Notes: generated by a model from the letters alone, not told the origin. A stretch of 64,000 nt of DNA from Brasilonema sp. UFV-L1 (GCF_012912105.1 NZ_QMEA01000063.1:23291-87290); one strand, 5' to 3'. Positions 34,915-43,625 are shown, numbered from the stretch's first letter. Made by a program: numbers and translations.

Positions 34915-35688
34915 TTAACTTCGTCGATTCACTTGGGTAACGCTAGCCTGGTCAACTGGCATAAGTACAACTTCGTTAATATTTACGTGGGTTGGTCGCG
35001 TAACGCAGAAAAATATTACATCGGCAACATCATCTGGAGTCAGAGGCTTGACTCCTTGGTAAACTTTTTTAGCACGTTCAGTATCCCCATGAAACCGTAC
35101 CTCGCTAAATTCCGTTTCTACCATACCAGGGTCAACAGAACTCACGCGGATGGAGGTTCCTAATAAGTCTTGTTTCAAACCTTCAGAAATCGCTCTGACA
35201 GCAGCTTTCGTGCCACAATAGACGTTACCACCAGGATATGTCTGATGTCCAGCGATCGAACCAATGTTGACAACATGACCGCGATCGCGTTTCACCATTC
35301 CAGGGACAACATAACGAGTCAAGTAGAGCAAACCTTTGATGTTGGTATCAATCATTTCTTCCCAGTCTTGAAAGTCGCCTGAGTGGAGTTTGTCTAAACC
35401 GCGACTCAAACCAGCGTTGTTGATTAAGATATCAATTTCAGACCAGGAGGGAGGTAGGCTAGAAATGGCAGATTCTACAGCAAGGCGATCGCGCACATCT
35501 AATTGTAATAAATGAATGTCAGTCGCAAAGTTTTTGCTCACCTCATCTGCTAACTCTTGCAACCGCTCCAACCGTCGTGCAGCTAAAATGAGTTTTGCAC
35601 CTGCATTTGCGAATATTTTGGCACAAGCCGCACCAATACCGCTGCTTGCACCAGTAATCAAAACAATTTGATTTTGAATCGAAAGCAT
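34915..35688 (-). CDS. Short-chain dehydrogenase/reductase (YdfG-like)
   Basis: The 257-residue NAD(P)-dependent oxidoreductase has the Rossmann motif TGASSGIG (13-20), LDVRD, NNAG and the YxxxK catalytic pair (VYCGTKAA). The AARRLERL segment after the second strand suggests NADP(H). It resembles YdfG-type 3-hydroxy acid or serine dehydrogenases. It is convergent with the serine hydrolase gene and lies downstream of the NTF2-like gene on the same strand. Confidence 0.92.
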   Translation of the reverse strand: MLSIQNQIVLITGASSGIGAACAKIFANAGAKLILAARRLERLQELADEVSKNFATDIHLLQLDVRDRLAVESAISSLPPSWSEIDILINNAGLSRGLDKLHSGDFQDWEEMIDTNIKGLLYLTRYVVPGMVKRDRGHVVNIGSIAGHQTYPGGNVYCGTKAAVRAISEGLKQDLLGTSIRVSSVDPGMVETEFSEVRFHGDTERAKKVYQGVKPLTPDDVADVIFFCVTRPTHVNINEVVLMPVDQASVTQVNRRS

Positions 35689-35757
35689 TTTTATTCAAGG
35701 GTCAAAAGTCAACAGTCAAAAGCATTTTACTAATGACTAATGACCAATGACTAATAA

Positions 35758-36675
35758 TTAGTTTTTCACGACTTGTATCCGTTGAGTTATCATGACCATG
35801 CCATCTCCACGCATGATGACAGCAGAAACCCATTGACTACCGGGAACAGCTGGTGCGCGTCCAACTTTAAAAATTCCACCAGATGTAAGTAATTCTAAAT
35901 CCACAGGTGTAGGAGTCAGCAATTTGTCTGGTTTAACAGGTTCTTCTAACGCTGTTCCTAATAAATAATCATCACCTAAAGGTTCTTGGACAATCGCGTC
36001 AAGATTAAACTGCTGACCAACTTTGACTTGCTGTGGTAACTTGAACTCTACTTTAGGTGGCTTGGTACCAGAAGTCAATTGAGTACGTTCAGACAAAATG
36101 TCTTGGCGGATAATTTTGCCTCCTGCAATGTGCTGGCGTGACCTAATCGTCGCATTGAAGACCGAGTTTTCACGGTTAAAAGAAGGCATGCCAGTGATAT
36201 TAGTTACTGTGTCGGCAACAATGGTATTACCTTCAGATTTCCAAGATTGTACCTGAGTGCTGTACTTCAATTGGGGGTATCGCTGCCAAAGTGCAGTTAA
36301 AGCTTTTTCCATATTTTGATGAGTTAAGCCGTCTGAGTGAGTGAAATTAGGACTGTAGAACTGCATAACTGCTTTGATATTACGTTGGCTTGCTGCTGCA
36401 TCAATTTGCGTCAACAAGTTTTTCAGTTCAGCAGGTGTGTTTTGAGGAGCATTTTGAGGTGTGTTTTGGGGTATATTTTGGGGTGTGTTTTGGGGTGTAT
36501 TTTGGAGTGTATTAGCTTGAGCAGATTTCCAACTCGTTAATAAACCGAGTGTCAGCAGTGAAGCAGGTGTGTTTTGAAGTGTGTTTTGAGGTGTACTAGC
36601 TTGAGCAGATTTCCAACTCGTTAGTAAAGTGAGTGTCAGCAGGGAATAAACTAGCAAGCGAGTCGGTTGCAACAT
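35758..36675 (-). CDS. Exported NTF2-like (SnoaL/DUF4440-type) protein with duplicated signal region and QNTP repeats
   Basis: From the ATG at 36675 the ~305-residue product starts with a signal sequence (TRLLVYSLLTLTLLTSWKS, cleavage near SAQA). That segment is then repeated (LLTLGLLTSWKSAQAN) and followed by a run of QNTP units. The NTF2-like domain follows (LTQIDAAASQRNIKAVMQFYSPNFTHSDG), and then a beta-rich C-terminal domain of ~110 residues. The duplication leaves a second hydrophobic stretch that could act as a second cleavage site or a membrane anchor. A start at 36714 is also possible. Function is unknown. Confidence 0.75.
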   Translation of the reverse strand: MLQPTRLLVYSLLTLTLLTSWKSAQASTPQNTLQNTPASLLTLGLLTSWKSAQANTLQNTPQNTPQNIPQNTPQNAPQNTPAELKNLLTQIDAAASQRNIKAVMQFYSPNFTHSDGLTHQNMEKALTALWQRYPQLKYSTQVQSWKSEGNTIVADTVTNITGMPSFNRENSVFNATIRSRQHIAGGKIIRQDILSERTQLTSGTKPPKVEFKLPQQVKVGQQFNLDAIVQEPLGDDYLLGTALEEPVKPDKLLTPTPVDLELLTSGGIFKVGRAPAVPGSQWVSAVIMRGDGMVMITQRIQVVKN

Positions 36676-36799
36676 TGTTTGACGTTTGTGTAAAAAGGAA
36701 GCAAAATTTGGCATGAGTAATAATTGGCAACTTGACGACAGAAGGGATGGAAGTTGTTTTATTTTAGGTTAAGCTAAGCGCTAACAGGGTGGAGAGTTG

Positions 36800-37873
36800 A
36801 TGATACAAACCCCTATACGGTTATTAATAGCTGCTAGTGGGACTGGTGGACATGTGTTTCCGGCGATCGCACTAGCTGAACATTTGAGCGATTATCAAAT
36901 CGAATGGCTTGGTGTTCCCAATCGATTAGAAACTCAGCTTGTTCCCAAGCAGTATCGATTGAATACGATTGCGGTTGAAGGTTTTCAGAAAGGTTTTGGA
37001 ATTTCTTCACTTCGCACTTTAGGAAAACTGATTGGTTCAATTTTAAAAGTCAGGAAACTTTTACGACAAGGAAATTTTCAGGGAGTGTTCACGACAGGGG
37101 GTTACATTGCTGCACCTGCTGTCATTGCAGCGCGTTCCTTGGGTTTACCTGTCATTCTCCACGAAGCGAATGCCTTACCAGGTAAAGTCACTCGCTTTTT
37201 GGGACCTTGGTGTAGTACAGTGGCGGTGGGTTTTGAAGCAGCTTCTCAATACTTACCTCGCGTCAAAACAATTTACACTAGTACTCCCGTACGTTCTCAA
37301 TTTTTGTCAGAAGAAATTGAAGCATCCTTGGATCTCCCTATTCCTCAGGATGTTCCTGTCATCGTTGTCTTTGGTGGTAGCCAGGGAGCAGTTGCTATCA
37401 ATAAGCTGGTACGACAGTCTGCCAGTGCTTGGTTTGATGCTGGTGCTTGGGTTGTGCATTTGACAGGTGATAAGGATCCTGAAGCTGAGACTTTGAAACA
37501 TCCGCAGTATATTTGTGTACCATTTTATGATAATATGGCTGCTTTACTGCGAAGAGCGAATTTAGCAATTACTCGTTCGGGAGCAGGTAGTTTAATCGAA
37601 ATGGCAGTGTGTGGAACACCAGCAATTTTGATTCCATACCCATTTGCAGCAGAAGACCATCAGACTTACAATGCAAAAGTTTTTACCTCTGTTGGTGCGG
37701 CGAGCATGTTTCAACAATCAGAGTTGACGGCTGAAGTTTTGCAAAGTCAGGTATTGGATTTGTTACAGCATCCGGAAGAGTTGCGAAAAATGGGAGAGGC
37801 GGCGAAGGCGATCGCAACTCCTGATAGTGCAGAAAAATTAGCACAGCTAGTGCGTGAGGTGGTGGAGAGGTAA
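36800..37873 (+). CDS. murG: UDP-GlcNAc:lipid I N-acetylglucosaminyltransferase MurG
   Basis: MurG adds GlcNAc to lipid I at the inner membrane face to make lipid II for peptidoglycan. The 357-residue protein has GTGGHVFPA near the N-terminus, HEANALPGKVTRFL and the C-terminal donor-binding segments FGGSQGAVAIN, RSGAGSLIEMAVCGTPAILIPYP and HQTYNA. The ATG at 36800 follows a GGTGGAGAG site. The last 98 bases (37776-37873) are duplicated 1.1 kb downstream at the end of the methyltransferase gene. The MurG copy itself looks complete and normal in length. Confidence 0.97.
   Translation: MIQTPIRLLIAASGTGGHVFPAIALAEHLSDYQIEWLGVPNRLETQLVPKQYRLNTIAVEGFQKGFGISSLRTLGKLIGSILKVRKLLRQGNFQGVFTTGGYIAAPAVIAARSLGLPVILHEANALPGKVTRFLGPWCSTVAVGFEAASQYLPRVKTIYTSTPVRSQFLSEEIEASLDLPIPQDVPVIVVFGGSQGAVAINKLVRQSASAWFDAGAWVVHLTGDKDPEAETLKHPQYICVPFYDNMAALLRRANLAITRSGAGSLIEMAVCGTPAILIPYPFAAEDHQTYNAKVFTSVGAASMFQQSELTAEVLQSQVLDLLQHPEELRKMGEAAKAIATPDSAEKLAQLVREVVER
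37776..37873 (+). repeat. murG 3'-end direct repeat, left copy
   Basis: The 98 bases encoding the C-terminal ELRKMGEAAKAIATPDS... of MurG recur at 38967-39091 in the same orientation with eight substitutions and one 27-base insertion. The two copies bracket the cytosine methyltransferase gene, like the arms of an integrated cassette or a duplication. Confidence 0.9.
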
Positions 37874-37972
37874 CAATTCAAAATTCAAAATTCAAAATGG
37901 GCTGCGCCCCGCTGCGCTAACAAAATTCAAAAAGAAACGCAAAAGACCAACAGATCAGTTACCTAACTCACG

Positions 37973-39091
37973 ATGAACTACGTAGACAAGATAAATCATG
38001 TCCTCAAACCTGCATTTTCTCGCAGTCCACTGGTGGTAGACTTATTTGCTGGCTGTGGTGGTTTATCTGTTGGGTTTGAAGCACAGGGATTTGCAACTCA
38101 CGGGTTTGAAATGGATGCTGATTCCTGTGTTACGTATAGAAAAAACTTAAAGGGAAACTGTACTCAGGTTGTCCTCACACACCAGACAGAATTACCATCT
38201 GCCAAAGTACTCATAGGTGGACCACCTTGTCAACCTTTCAGTGTCGGAGGAAAACAAAAAGGTCTACAAGACTCACGAGACGGATTTCCAATTTTTCTGA
38301 GTGCAGTCAAGAGGCTTTGTCCTGAAATTTGGTTGTTTGAAAATGTTCGTGGACTTCTTTATAAAAACAAGTGGTATTTAGACGAAATTGTTCAACAGTT
38401 CCAGGATTTAGGATTTATAGTTGAATGGAAATTATTAAATGCCGTTGACTTTGGTGTTCCTCAAAATCGAGAACGTCTTATAGTAGTGGGACACAAAGGC
38501 AACTTCAAATTTCCTAAACTATTCGAGAAAAAAGTGAGTGCTGGCGAAGCTTTAGGAGAACTTGCGTTTTTAGCTCCAGAAGAATCCAAGTTTCTCACAC
38601 CTAGCATGGATGAATATGTAGCAAAGTATGAAAAAGCATCTTTTTGCAAACGTCCCCGCGATCTTCATTTAGATAAACCAGCAAGAACTTTGACCTGCAG
38701 AAACTTAGCTGGTGCAACAGGTGATATGCACAGAATTAAATTACCATGTGGTAGGCGGCGACGTTTGTTTTTAAGAGAAGCTGCTAGATTACAAAGCTTT
38801 CCAGATTGGTTTGAATTTGCAGGAACACAAACAAGTTGTTTTAATCAAGTAGGTAATGCAGTACCACCATTATTTGCATTTTATTTAGCTGGAAGTGTTA
38901 GAGATTATCTGCAATCTCGTTGCGGATTGTCTCCAAGCGAGATAGAACAACGTCAATCACCGACACAAGAGTTGCGAAAAATGGGGGAGGCTGCGAAGGC
39001 GATAAGCCAGAGGCTTGACACTCCGCGTATCGCAACTCCTGATAGTACGGAGAAATTAGCACAGTTGGTGCGTGAGGTGGTGGAGGGGTAA
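37973..39091 (+). CDS. DNA (cytosine-5) methyltransferase carrying a MurG C-terminal tail
   Basis: The 372-residue protein has the m5C methyltransferase motifs in order: DLFAGCGGLSVGFE (I, 23-36), GGPPCQPFS with catalytic Cys86 (IV), ENVRG (VI, 123-127), QNRER (VIII, 164-168), a target-recognition region, then RLQSFPDWF (IX) and QVGNAVPP (X). It is complete and probably active. Residues 333-372 are not methyltransferase sequence: they are an in-frame copy of the MurG C-terminus with a 9-codon insertion. No restriction enzyme gene is adjacent; a truncated ATPase gene lies head-on at its 3' end. Its target site is unknown. Confidence 0.92.
   Translation: MNYVDKINHVLKPAFSRSPLVVDLFAGCGGLSVGFEAQGFATHGFEMDADSCVTYRKNLKGNCTQVVLTHQTELPSAKVLIGGPPCQPFSVGGKQKGLQDSRDGFPIFLSAVKRLCPEIWLFENVRGLLYKNKWYLDEIVQQFQDLGFIVEWKLLNAVDFGVPQNRERLIVVGHKGNFKFPKLFEKKVSAGEALGELAFLAPEESKFLTPSMDEYVAKYEKASFCKRPRDLHLDKPARTLTCRNLAGATGDMHRIKLPCGRRRRLFLREAARLQSFPDWFEFAGTQTSCFNQVGNAVPPLFAFYLAGSVRDYLQSRCGLSPSEIEQRQSPTQELRKMGEAAKAISQRLDTPRIATPDSTEKLAQLVREVVEG
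38967..39091 (+). repeat. murG 3'-end direct repeat, right copy, with 27-bp insertion in a HIP1 site
   Basis: This copy is 125 bases, exactly 98 plus a 27-base insertion at 39004-39030. The insertion splits GCGATCGC into GCGAT...CGC, with AT at both junctions. Substitutions elsewhere (8 of 98) show that the copy is not recent. It ends with the same stop codon context as murG. Confidence 0.88.
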
Positions 39092-39382
39092 AAAAGGGCA
39101 CTTATAACCTATAAATTCACCTGGGATTTTAGTAGATTTTCCTATAGAGAAAAAGGCTTGGTAAGGAGTTATTCCATTGATAACTTCTGTTTCGCTTAAA
39201 CCAGTACCATTGTCAAAGAACATAAACCCTTGATACTGTAAGAGGGGGTAAATCTCAATTCTTGATGCTTGAGCATCATAAGAGTTAGATATCAACTCAC
39301 GGATTACTTCACAAGGATCTTTGCGATTAACTGAAAGCTCAGATAGGACATGTGTATAAGATATATCTGGATACTGCGCCAT
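39056..39382 (-). pseudogene. Truncated GHKL (HSP90/MutL-like) ATPase N-terminus
   Basis: The first ~93 codons encode a GHKL ATPase start: VIRELISNSYDAQAS (N box), FFDNGTGLS (G1 box) and FFSIGKSTK followed by GEFIGYK. The frame then runs into the antisense of the murG-tail repeat (PLHHLTHQLC) and stops. Normal relatives run for hundreds more residues. ATPases of this kind often accompany DNA methyltransferases in defence loci, so this may be the remains of a partner gene. No function is expected. Confidence 0.75.
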
Positions 39383-39594
39383 GCAAACTAGATTATAATT
39401 TCGAGCAAAGGCTTACTGAAAATATTATATACAAGTAAAACATGATTGTGTAAATATACTGATAAAAATGTCTGCAACGAACCCTAAAACAATTGCAAGA
39501 TTGTGTTAGATTTTGTAAAATTAATACATAAATTAAGATTAGTTAAGATATTTGGTGATAATTGAAGGAATATTTGCAATTCGCTGTCAAACAA

Positions 39595-39825
39595 ATGTCT
39601 GAACAAAAGCCTATTAATCCTTGGAAATACAAACCGTGGTGGTGTCAGCCTTGGTCTATTCTTCTCACAGGTGTGACGCTGATAAGTGGTAGCTGGGTCA
39701 TATTTAGGACAGTTTGGTTAACTATTCTTGTCTGTGTACCAGTACTAACATGGATGGGTTTCTTTTTGATAATTTGGCCCCAACTTATGATCCGTAGTGG
39801 GATATTGGAGTCGTATGAAGATTAA
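39595..39825 (+). CDS. Small two-helix membrane protein (DUF6737-like)
   Basis: The ~76-residue cyanobacterial protein starts MSEQKPINPWKYKPWWCQPW and has two hydrophobic segments (ILLTGVTLISGSWVIF and LTILVCVPVLTWMGFFLII). The family is conserved among cyanobacteria but of unknown function, and the DUF number is from memory. The ATG at 39595 is preferred over an upstream TTG at 39562. Confidence 0.7.
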   Translation: MSEQKPINPWKYKPWWCQPWSILLTGVTLISGSWVIFRTVWLTILVCVPVLTWMGFFLIIWPQLMIRSGILESYED

Positions 39826-39859
39826 GGACAGGATATTGTGGATGTTGAGAGACTGTACA

Positions 39860-40933
39860 TTATTCGTCTGTGTTTAAAGATGTATTGTCAAAACCCATAG
39901 ACTGCAACATTCTTTCTCGCTTCTTGCGTGCGATTTCTTGCAAGTCAACAGTTTTATCAGTCTCATCGACAATCTCACCAGTGATGACTTCAAGCACATC
40001 TTCCAAGGTGACTACACCAGAAACGTTCCCGTATTCATCTACTACTACTGCCAAATGTTCATGGGCTTCGAGAAAGTTTTTAAGCAGTTTATCTGCCCGA
40101 ATTGTCTCAGGAACAAAGCAAACTTTTCGAGCTAGATGAGAAATTTTTTGATTTTCCTTTCCTTCAACCAAGGCTGTCAATAAGTTCTGTTTTAAGGCAA
40201 ATCCAATAACTTGATCAATCGAATCATCAATCACAATAATCCGGGTATGTTGTGAGGTAATAATATCTGTTTTTCCCTCGGCAAGAGTCAAATTGCCACG
40301 TATATGTGTCAGCATAATTCGAGGTGTCATCAAATCAGCAGCTATCAAATCATTTAATCGAAACACTCGTTGAATCATTTCTGCTTCACCGCTTTCGATA
40401 ATTCCCTCCTGTTGACCGATATTCGCCAATAGCTTTATTTCAGCTTCGTTCGTTGTTGGTCTTTTTTTACCTTTGGAAAAGGGCGCAGTAACAGTTTCTA
40501 GAATCCAAACTAAGGGTGTGAAGACAATAGAAAGTCCAGTCACAGGTAAAGCTGCTAGTATGGCTATTTGTTCGGCATAGCGCTCTCCAATTGTCTTCGG
40601 GATAATTTCACCAAAGATTATAATTAGGAAGGTCAAGACTCCTGAAAATACACCTAACCAGGTGTCTCCTAAGACTTTAGCAGCAATACTACCTGTGAGA
40701 ATACTGCCAATAATATTGAAAGTATTGTTGAGTATTACAATAGTCGCAATCGGTCGATTCATGTTTTCGCGAATCGCCAAAAGTGCGACAGCTGAAGGGT
40801 TTTTTGACTGAGCTAATTGTCGTACTCTAAGCTTGGAAACAGAGAACAGCGCTGTCTCTGTACCAGAACAAAGCGCTGAACCTAAAATCACAGTCACGAC
40901 TACAATAACAAGCTGTAGCATATCATTTGTCAA
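39860..40933 (-). CDS. CNNM/CorC-type hemolysin family protein (DUF21 plus CBS pair)
   Basis: The 357-residue protein has an N-terminal DUF21 membrane domain (~1-150; SGTETALFSVSKLRVRQLA, FGEIIPKTIGERYA) and a CBS pair (~205-325; MTPRIMLTHI, VDEYGNVSGVVTLEDVLEVITGEI). Such proteins are proposed Mg/Co transporters or their regulators. The usual C-terminal CorC_HlyC domain is missing or very short: the protein ends about 30 residues after the second CBS. It appears monocistronic. Confidence 0.92.
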   Translation of the reverse strand: MTNDMLQLVIVVVTVILGSALCSGTETALFSVSKLRVRQLAQSKNPSAVALLAIRENMNRPIATIVILNNTFNIIGSILTGSIAAKVLGDTWLGVFSGVLTFLIIIFGEIIPKTIGERYAEQIAILAALPVTGLSIVFTPLVWILETVTAPFSKGKKRPTTNEAEIKLLANIGQQEGIIESGEAEMIQRVFRLNDLIAADLMTPRIMLTHIRGNLTLAEGKTDIITSQHTRIIVIDDSIDQVIGFALKQNLLTALVEGKENQKISHLARKVCFVPETIRADKLLKNFLEAHEHLAVVVDEYGNVSGVVTLEDVLEVITGEIVDETDKTVDLQEIARKKRERMLQSMGFDNTSLNTDE

Positions 40934-41008
40934 CTGAACTCACTGCATCCCTGAATGTAGGGACTACCTCGCCGCAGAAAAATTGGTGTGGAAATCGAAA
41001 GTTCAAAA

Positions 41009-41608
41009 TCAATTCACCACTTGAGCGCCATGACTGCGGGGATCATCTTGACTATTTGTTGGTGTTGTTGGTGCAACTGGTGCATTAAATTGCGAAACTC
41101 TCCCACTTGCTTGAGCATAAGGCAAAGGCGAATCCGCAACCAAGGCTTCTAAGTTACTAGATAAAATAGTGCGGGGTTGATCACCAATAGCTTGGGCGAT
41201 CGCCTCCCCTTTCTGATTGAGATACACAAAATGGGGAATACCATCGACTCGATATTGCAACATCTCTGGCAGCCACTTTGTATTATCCACATTCAGCATG
41301 ACAAAATTGACTTTGCCAGCATACTGCTGTTCTAGTTGCCCGATATCTGGTGCCATTTTTTGGCAGACAGTACACCAATCAGCATAAAACTCCACAAACG
41401 ATGGCTTACCATTGGTTAAAGCAACTTCTAAAGGTGTAGACTGCTTATCTAACTGAGACAGAGTTGCAGAGGTTGTCTCAGTTCTGAATCCCAAAATTAA
41501 GGCTACGCTAAGGGCGATCGCCACGATTGCGATCAAGAAATTTCTCAAGCGCGCCCCACTCTTGGATTCTGATGTTTCTTTTGAATGAACAGGTGAATCG
41601 GTACTCAT
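41009..41608 (-). CDS. txlA: Membrane-anchored thioredoxin-like protein (HCF164/TxlA type)
   Basis: The 199-residue protein has one N-terminal membrane segment (~23-42) and a lumen- or periplasm-facing thioredoxin fold with active site WCTVC and the cis-proline loop GIPHFVYL. In plants and cyanobacteria HCF164/TxlA passes reducing equivalents for cytochrome b6f and c-type cytochrome maturation. The C-terminal ~40 residues are low complexity (proline, threonine, asparagine). It is divergent from the ferredoxin gene. Confidence 0.9.
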   Translation of the reverse strand: MSTDSPVHSKETSESKSGARLRNFLIAIVAIALSVALILGFRTETTSATLSQLDKQSTPLEVALTNGKPSFVEFYADWCTVCQKMAPDIGQLEQQYAGKVNFVMLNVDNTKWLPEMLQYRVDGIPHFVYLNQKGEAIAQAIGDQPRTILSSNLEALVADSPLPYAQASGRVSQFNAPVAPTTPTNSQDDPRSHGAQVVN

Positions 41609-41755
41609 AAGAAATTTCTTAAAACTTATTAAGTATTGTCTTCTCCAGTTTAACGTCCTCGTGATCTATAGTTGGTATTCTTGGCGGTTTGTAGATTCAC
41701 AGATCTAAAATATGAATGTATCCCTAGATGCTTGGGAAATCCACTCAATGAGACT

Positions 41756-42160
41756 GTGAAAAAACGAGTCACTCTTTCTTTCCCCAAACGTGTCGTCCAA
41801 ATGCCAGTCACTTACCGATTGGCAAGAGATTTCAACGTTGCTGCAAATATTATTCGCGCTCAAGTTGCACCAAATCAAATCGGTAAACTAGTGGTGGAAC
41901 TTTCAGGAGATATTGATGAATTGGATGCAGCGATTGAGTGGATGCGATCGCAAAACATCACTGTCTCCCAAGCATTAGGAGAAATTGCCATTGATGAAGA
42001 CTTGTGTGTTCACTGTGGCTTGTGTATCGGAGTTTGCCCAACAGAAGCCCTTAATCTTGATCCCCAAAGTTATAAGCTGACGTTTACGCGATCGCGCTGC
42101 ATCGTCTGCGAACAGTGTATTCCTACTTGTCCTGTGCAGGCAATTTCAACGAATCTATGA
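41756..42160 (+). CDS. NIL-domain 4Fe-4S ferredoxin
   Basis: The frame is open from 41672, but conservation starts at the GTG at 41756, giving about 134 residues. An N-terminal NIL domain (about 1-75; related to the substrate-sensing domain of methionine ABC ATPases) is followed by two 4Fe-4S motifs: CVHCGLCIGVCP and CIVCEQCIPTCP. Cyanobacterial homologues are conserved; roles in sulfur or iron-sulfur metabolism have been suggested but not settled. Confidence 0.88.
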   Translation: MKKRVTLSFPKRVVQMPVTYRLARDFNVAANIIRAQVAPNQIGKLVVELSGDIDELDAAIEWMRSQNITVSQALGEIAIDEDLCVHCGLCIGVCPTEALNLDPQSYKLTFTRSRCIVCEQCIPTCPVQAISTNL

Positions 42161-42195
42161 ACAAGGCAGATGAACCACTAAAAAGAAAGTCCCAG

Positions 42196-42918
42196 TTAGG
42201 CAAAGATAGCTTTTTCATCAAAGCGCAATAAGGCTGATCTGACATTTGGTGCCAAGGATTTGAAGATTTCAGCCGTCTTACGGGGAATAAACACTTTTGA
42301 AAACATAATTATAACAAACAAATTGCCCGAAGGCAACAAACCACCAAAACCCAGTACAGACTTGATGCCAAAGGGAATCACAAAAGACTCTTGGGCAGGA
42401 ATGTAGGGGCTTTTTAGTGCTACAGGTACATGAAATACGTTAAGTTTCTTCTCCTCAGTTCCCACCATCAGTTGGCGAGAGGATCTGATAACCGTACTCA
42501 CATCTAAGCCGAACTGTTGGAGCAGTTGTGAAATCATCGGAAACTGTGCAACCACATCTTCACTAACCAAGGGGATAACCTTATGTCCAACGGAAGTATG
42601 TCTTGAGTTCCATTCCGGTTTGTCGCCAATTGTTGCCAGCATCATCAAGCACTTCATAGTCAAATCTGGGATATAGCCCAACTGACTAAAGACTATCTTG
42701 CTCAATTCTGCATCAAGCTTGTCATAAGAGTGCGTCTTAAAACAGCGAATGAGAGCGCAGGCTGGAGCACCAGTTTGCTCGTCTATTAGAGATTCGTATA
42801 AATACCGAACAATTTTGTTACTAGCAGCCTCCATGCTTTCTACGCCCAAACCGAGCTGGCACAGATCCAGCCCACATTCAACCATATCTGTAAATGTAAA
42901 GTTTGTTAGACTGCGCAT
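42196..42918 (-). CDS. Conserved protein of unknown function (sensor-domain-like)
   Basis: The 240-residue protein starts RSLTNFTFTDMVECGLDLCQL. It contains IVRYLYESLIDEQTGAPACALIR and WNSRHTSVGHKVIPL, a pattern I associate with input regions of cyanobacterial and proteobacterial sensor kinases, and then PFGIKSVLGFGGLLPSGNLFVIIMF, which looks like a GAF-like core. No kinase or cyclase output is present. It stands alone at the edge of the toxin-antitoxin region. The function is unknown. Confidence 0.7.
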   Translation of the reverse strand: MRSLTNFTFTDMVECGLDLCQLGLGVESMEAASNKIVRYLYESLIDEQTGAPACALIRCFKTHSYDKLDAELSKIVFSQLGYIPDLTMKCLMMLATIGDKPEWNSRHTSVGHKVIPLVSEDVVAQFPMISQLLQQFGLDVSTVIRSSRQLMVGTEEKKLNVFHVPVALKSPYIPAQESFVIPFGIKSVLGFGGLLPSGNLFVIIMFSKVFIPRKTAEIFKSLAPNVRSALLRFDEKAIFA

Positions 42919-43061
42919 CTAAGCACCTCTGAGAGTCACCAAATTAACTTTGGGCATAAAATAATCAAGTAAAATTTTTATGCAAATTGTAGCAATTCTT
43001 TACTTAATGAGTGGTGATCATACTCACTTGTAGTTCAAGCCAAAGTTGAAAATACTAGCTC

Positions 43062-43171
43062 ATATTGAAGATGCGATTGTTCTCTACATCGAAGTTCTGC
43101 AAGAGCAAGGTGAGCCTATTTCAGAAAACAGAGTTGAAGTTGTGCGTTTATGAGTAAGCTGAGTAAAGATG
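43062..43171 (+). pseudogene. Remnant of a hicB 3' end and hicA start
   Basis: IEDAIVLYIEVLQEQGEPISENRVEVV and a stop codon overlapping ATGAGTAAGCTGAGTAAAG closely copy the hicB/hicA junction at 43765-43870, including the ATGA overlap. The hicB N-terminus is missing and hicA is lost after about six codons, where the sequence switches to a fragment of another toxin-antitoxin gene. Confidence 0.85.
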
Positions 43172-43172
43172 T

Positions 43173-43300
43173 GAAGCACATTAACTCACTTGTGCTAAAG
43201 AACTTCAGGTTAGAATTTCGCGACTCACGCAAGGCTTTAACAGCAGATACTGGAACTGCAATCACTGCAATTGACTCACCCAGCGCGTTGAATACATACT
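43173..43300 (-). pseudogene. 3' fragment of a DUF4926 gene
   Basis: On the minus strand this region encodes VFNALGESIAVIAVPVSAVKAL and further diverged codons. It matches the C-terminal half of the intact DUF4926 gene at 45139-45387. The 5' half is absent. Confidence 0.8.
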
Positions 43301-43407
43301 TCATTGCTCAAGCAATTGCCTTACTTGAGCTAACGCTTCTTCCCCAGGAATTGGTTGTGTCCAACCACTTCGGACTTCATCTCGCCGTCTTTTTGCCTCT
43401 GTAGTAT
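43297..43407 (-). pseudogene. 3' fragment of an addiction-module antitoxin gene
   Basis: The minus strand reads TTEAKRRRDEVRSGW...PIPGEEALAQVRQLLEQ and a stop. It is nearly identical to the C-terminus of the frameshifted antitoxin gene at 44824-45053. The 5' half is missing. Confidence 0.8.
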
Positions 43408-43409
43408 AG

Positions 43410-43490
43410 CTGTGATGCAAGATTGTCCGACTTGAGACTTCAACCACAAATCAGGTCAACTTCATTCCGTAAAATCTCTTATTCAACTCA
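43410..43490 (-). pseudogene. 3' fragment of the PIN-toxin partner antitoxin
   Basis: The minus strand resembles EILRNEVDPVRGWSLKPDNLA, the end of the antitoxin gene at 46460-46735, with an internal stop in place of tryptophan. It is followed on the plus strand by TTATTCAGAGGGC, also found downstream of the intact PIN locus near 45992, and by a GC-rich dispersed repeat (43504-43562). Confidence 0.75.
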
Positions 43491-43625
43491 ACCCTTATTC
43501 AGAGGGCGTAGACGCGTTTGCGCAGCGTCCCCTTAGGGGCTAGCGGCTTGTCGTCAGACATCGCCACCAATACCGTTTAGTTGAGTGTTAGCATTTGGAT
43601 GAAGTCACCGAGTAAGTGTTGAGTA

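Noticed and set aside
43150..43404. Open plus-strand frame starting MSKLSKDVKHIN
   Set aside because: It begins as hicA but continues through antisense fragments of other genes, so it is a chance fusion of remnants.
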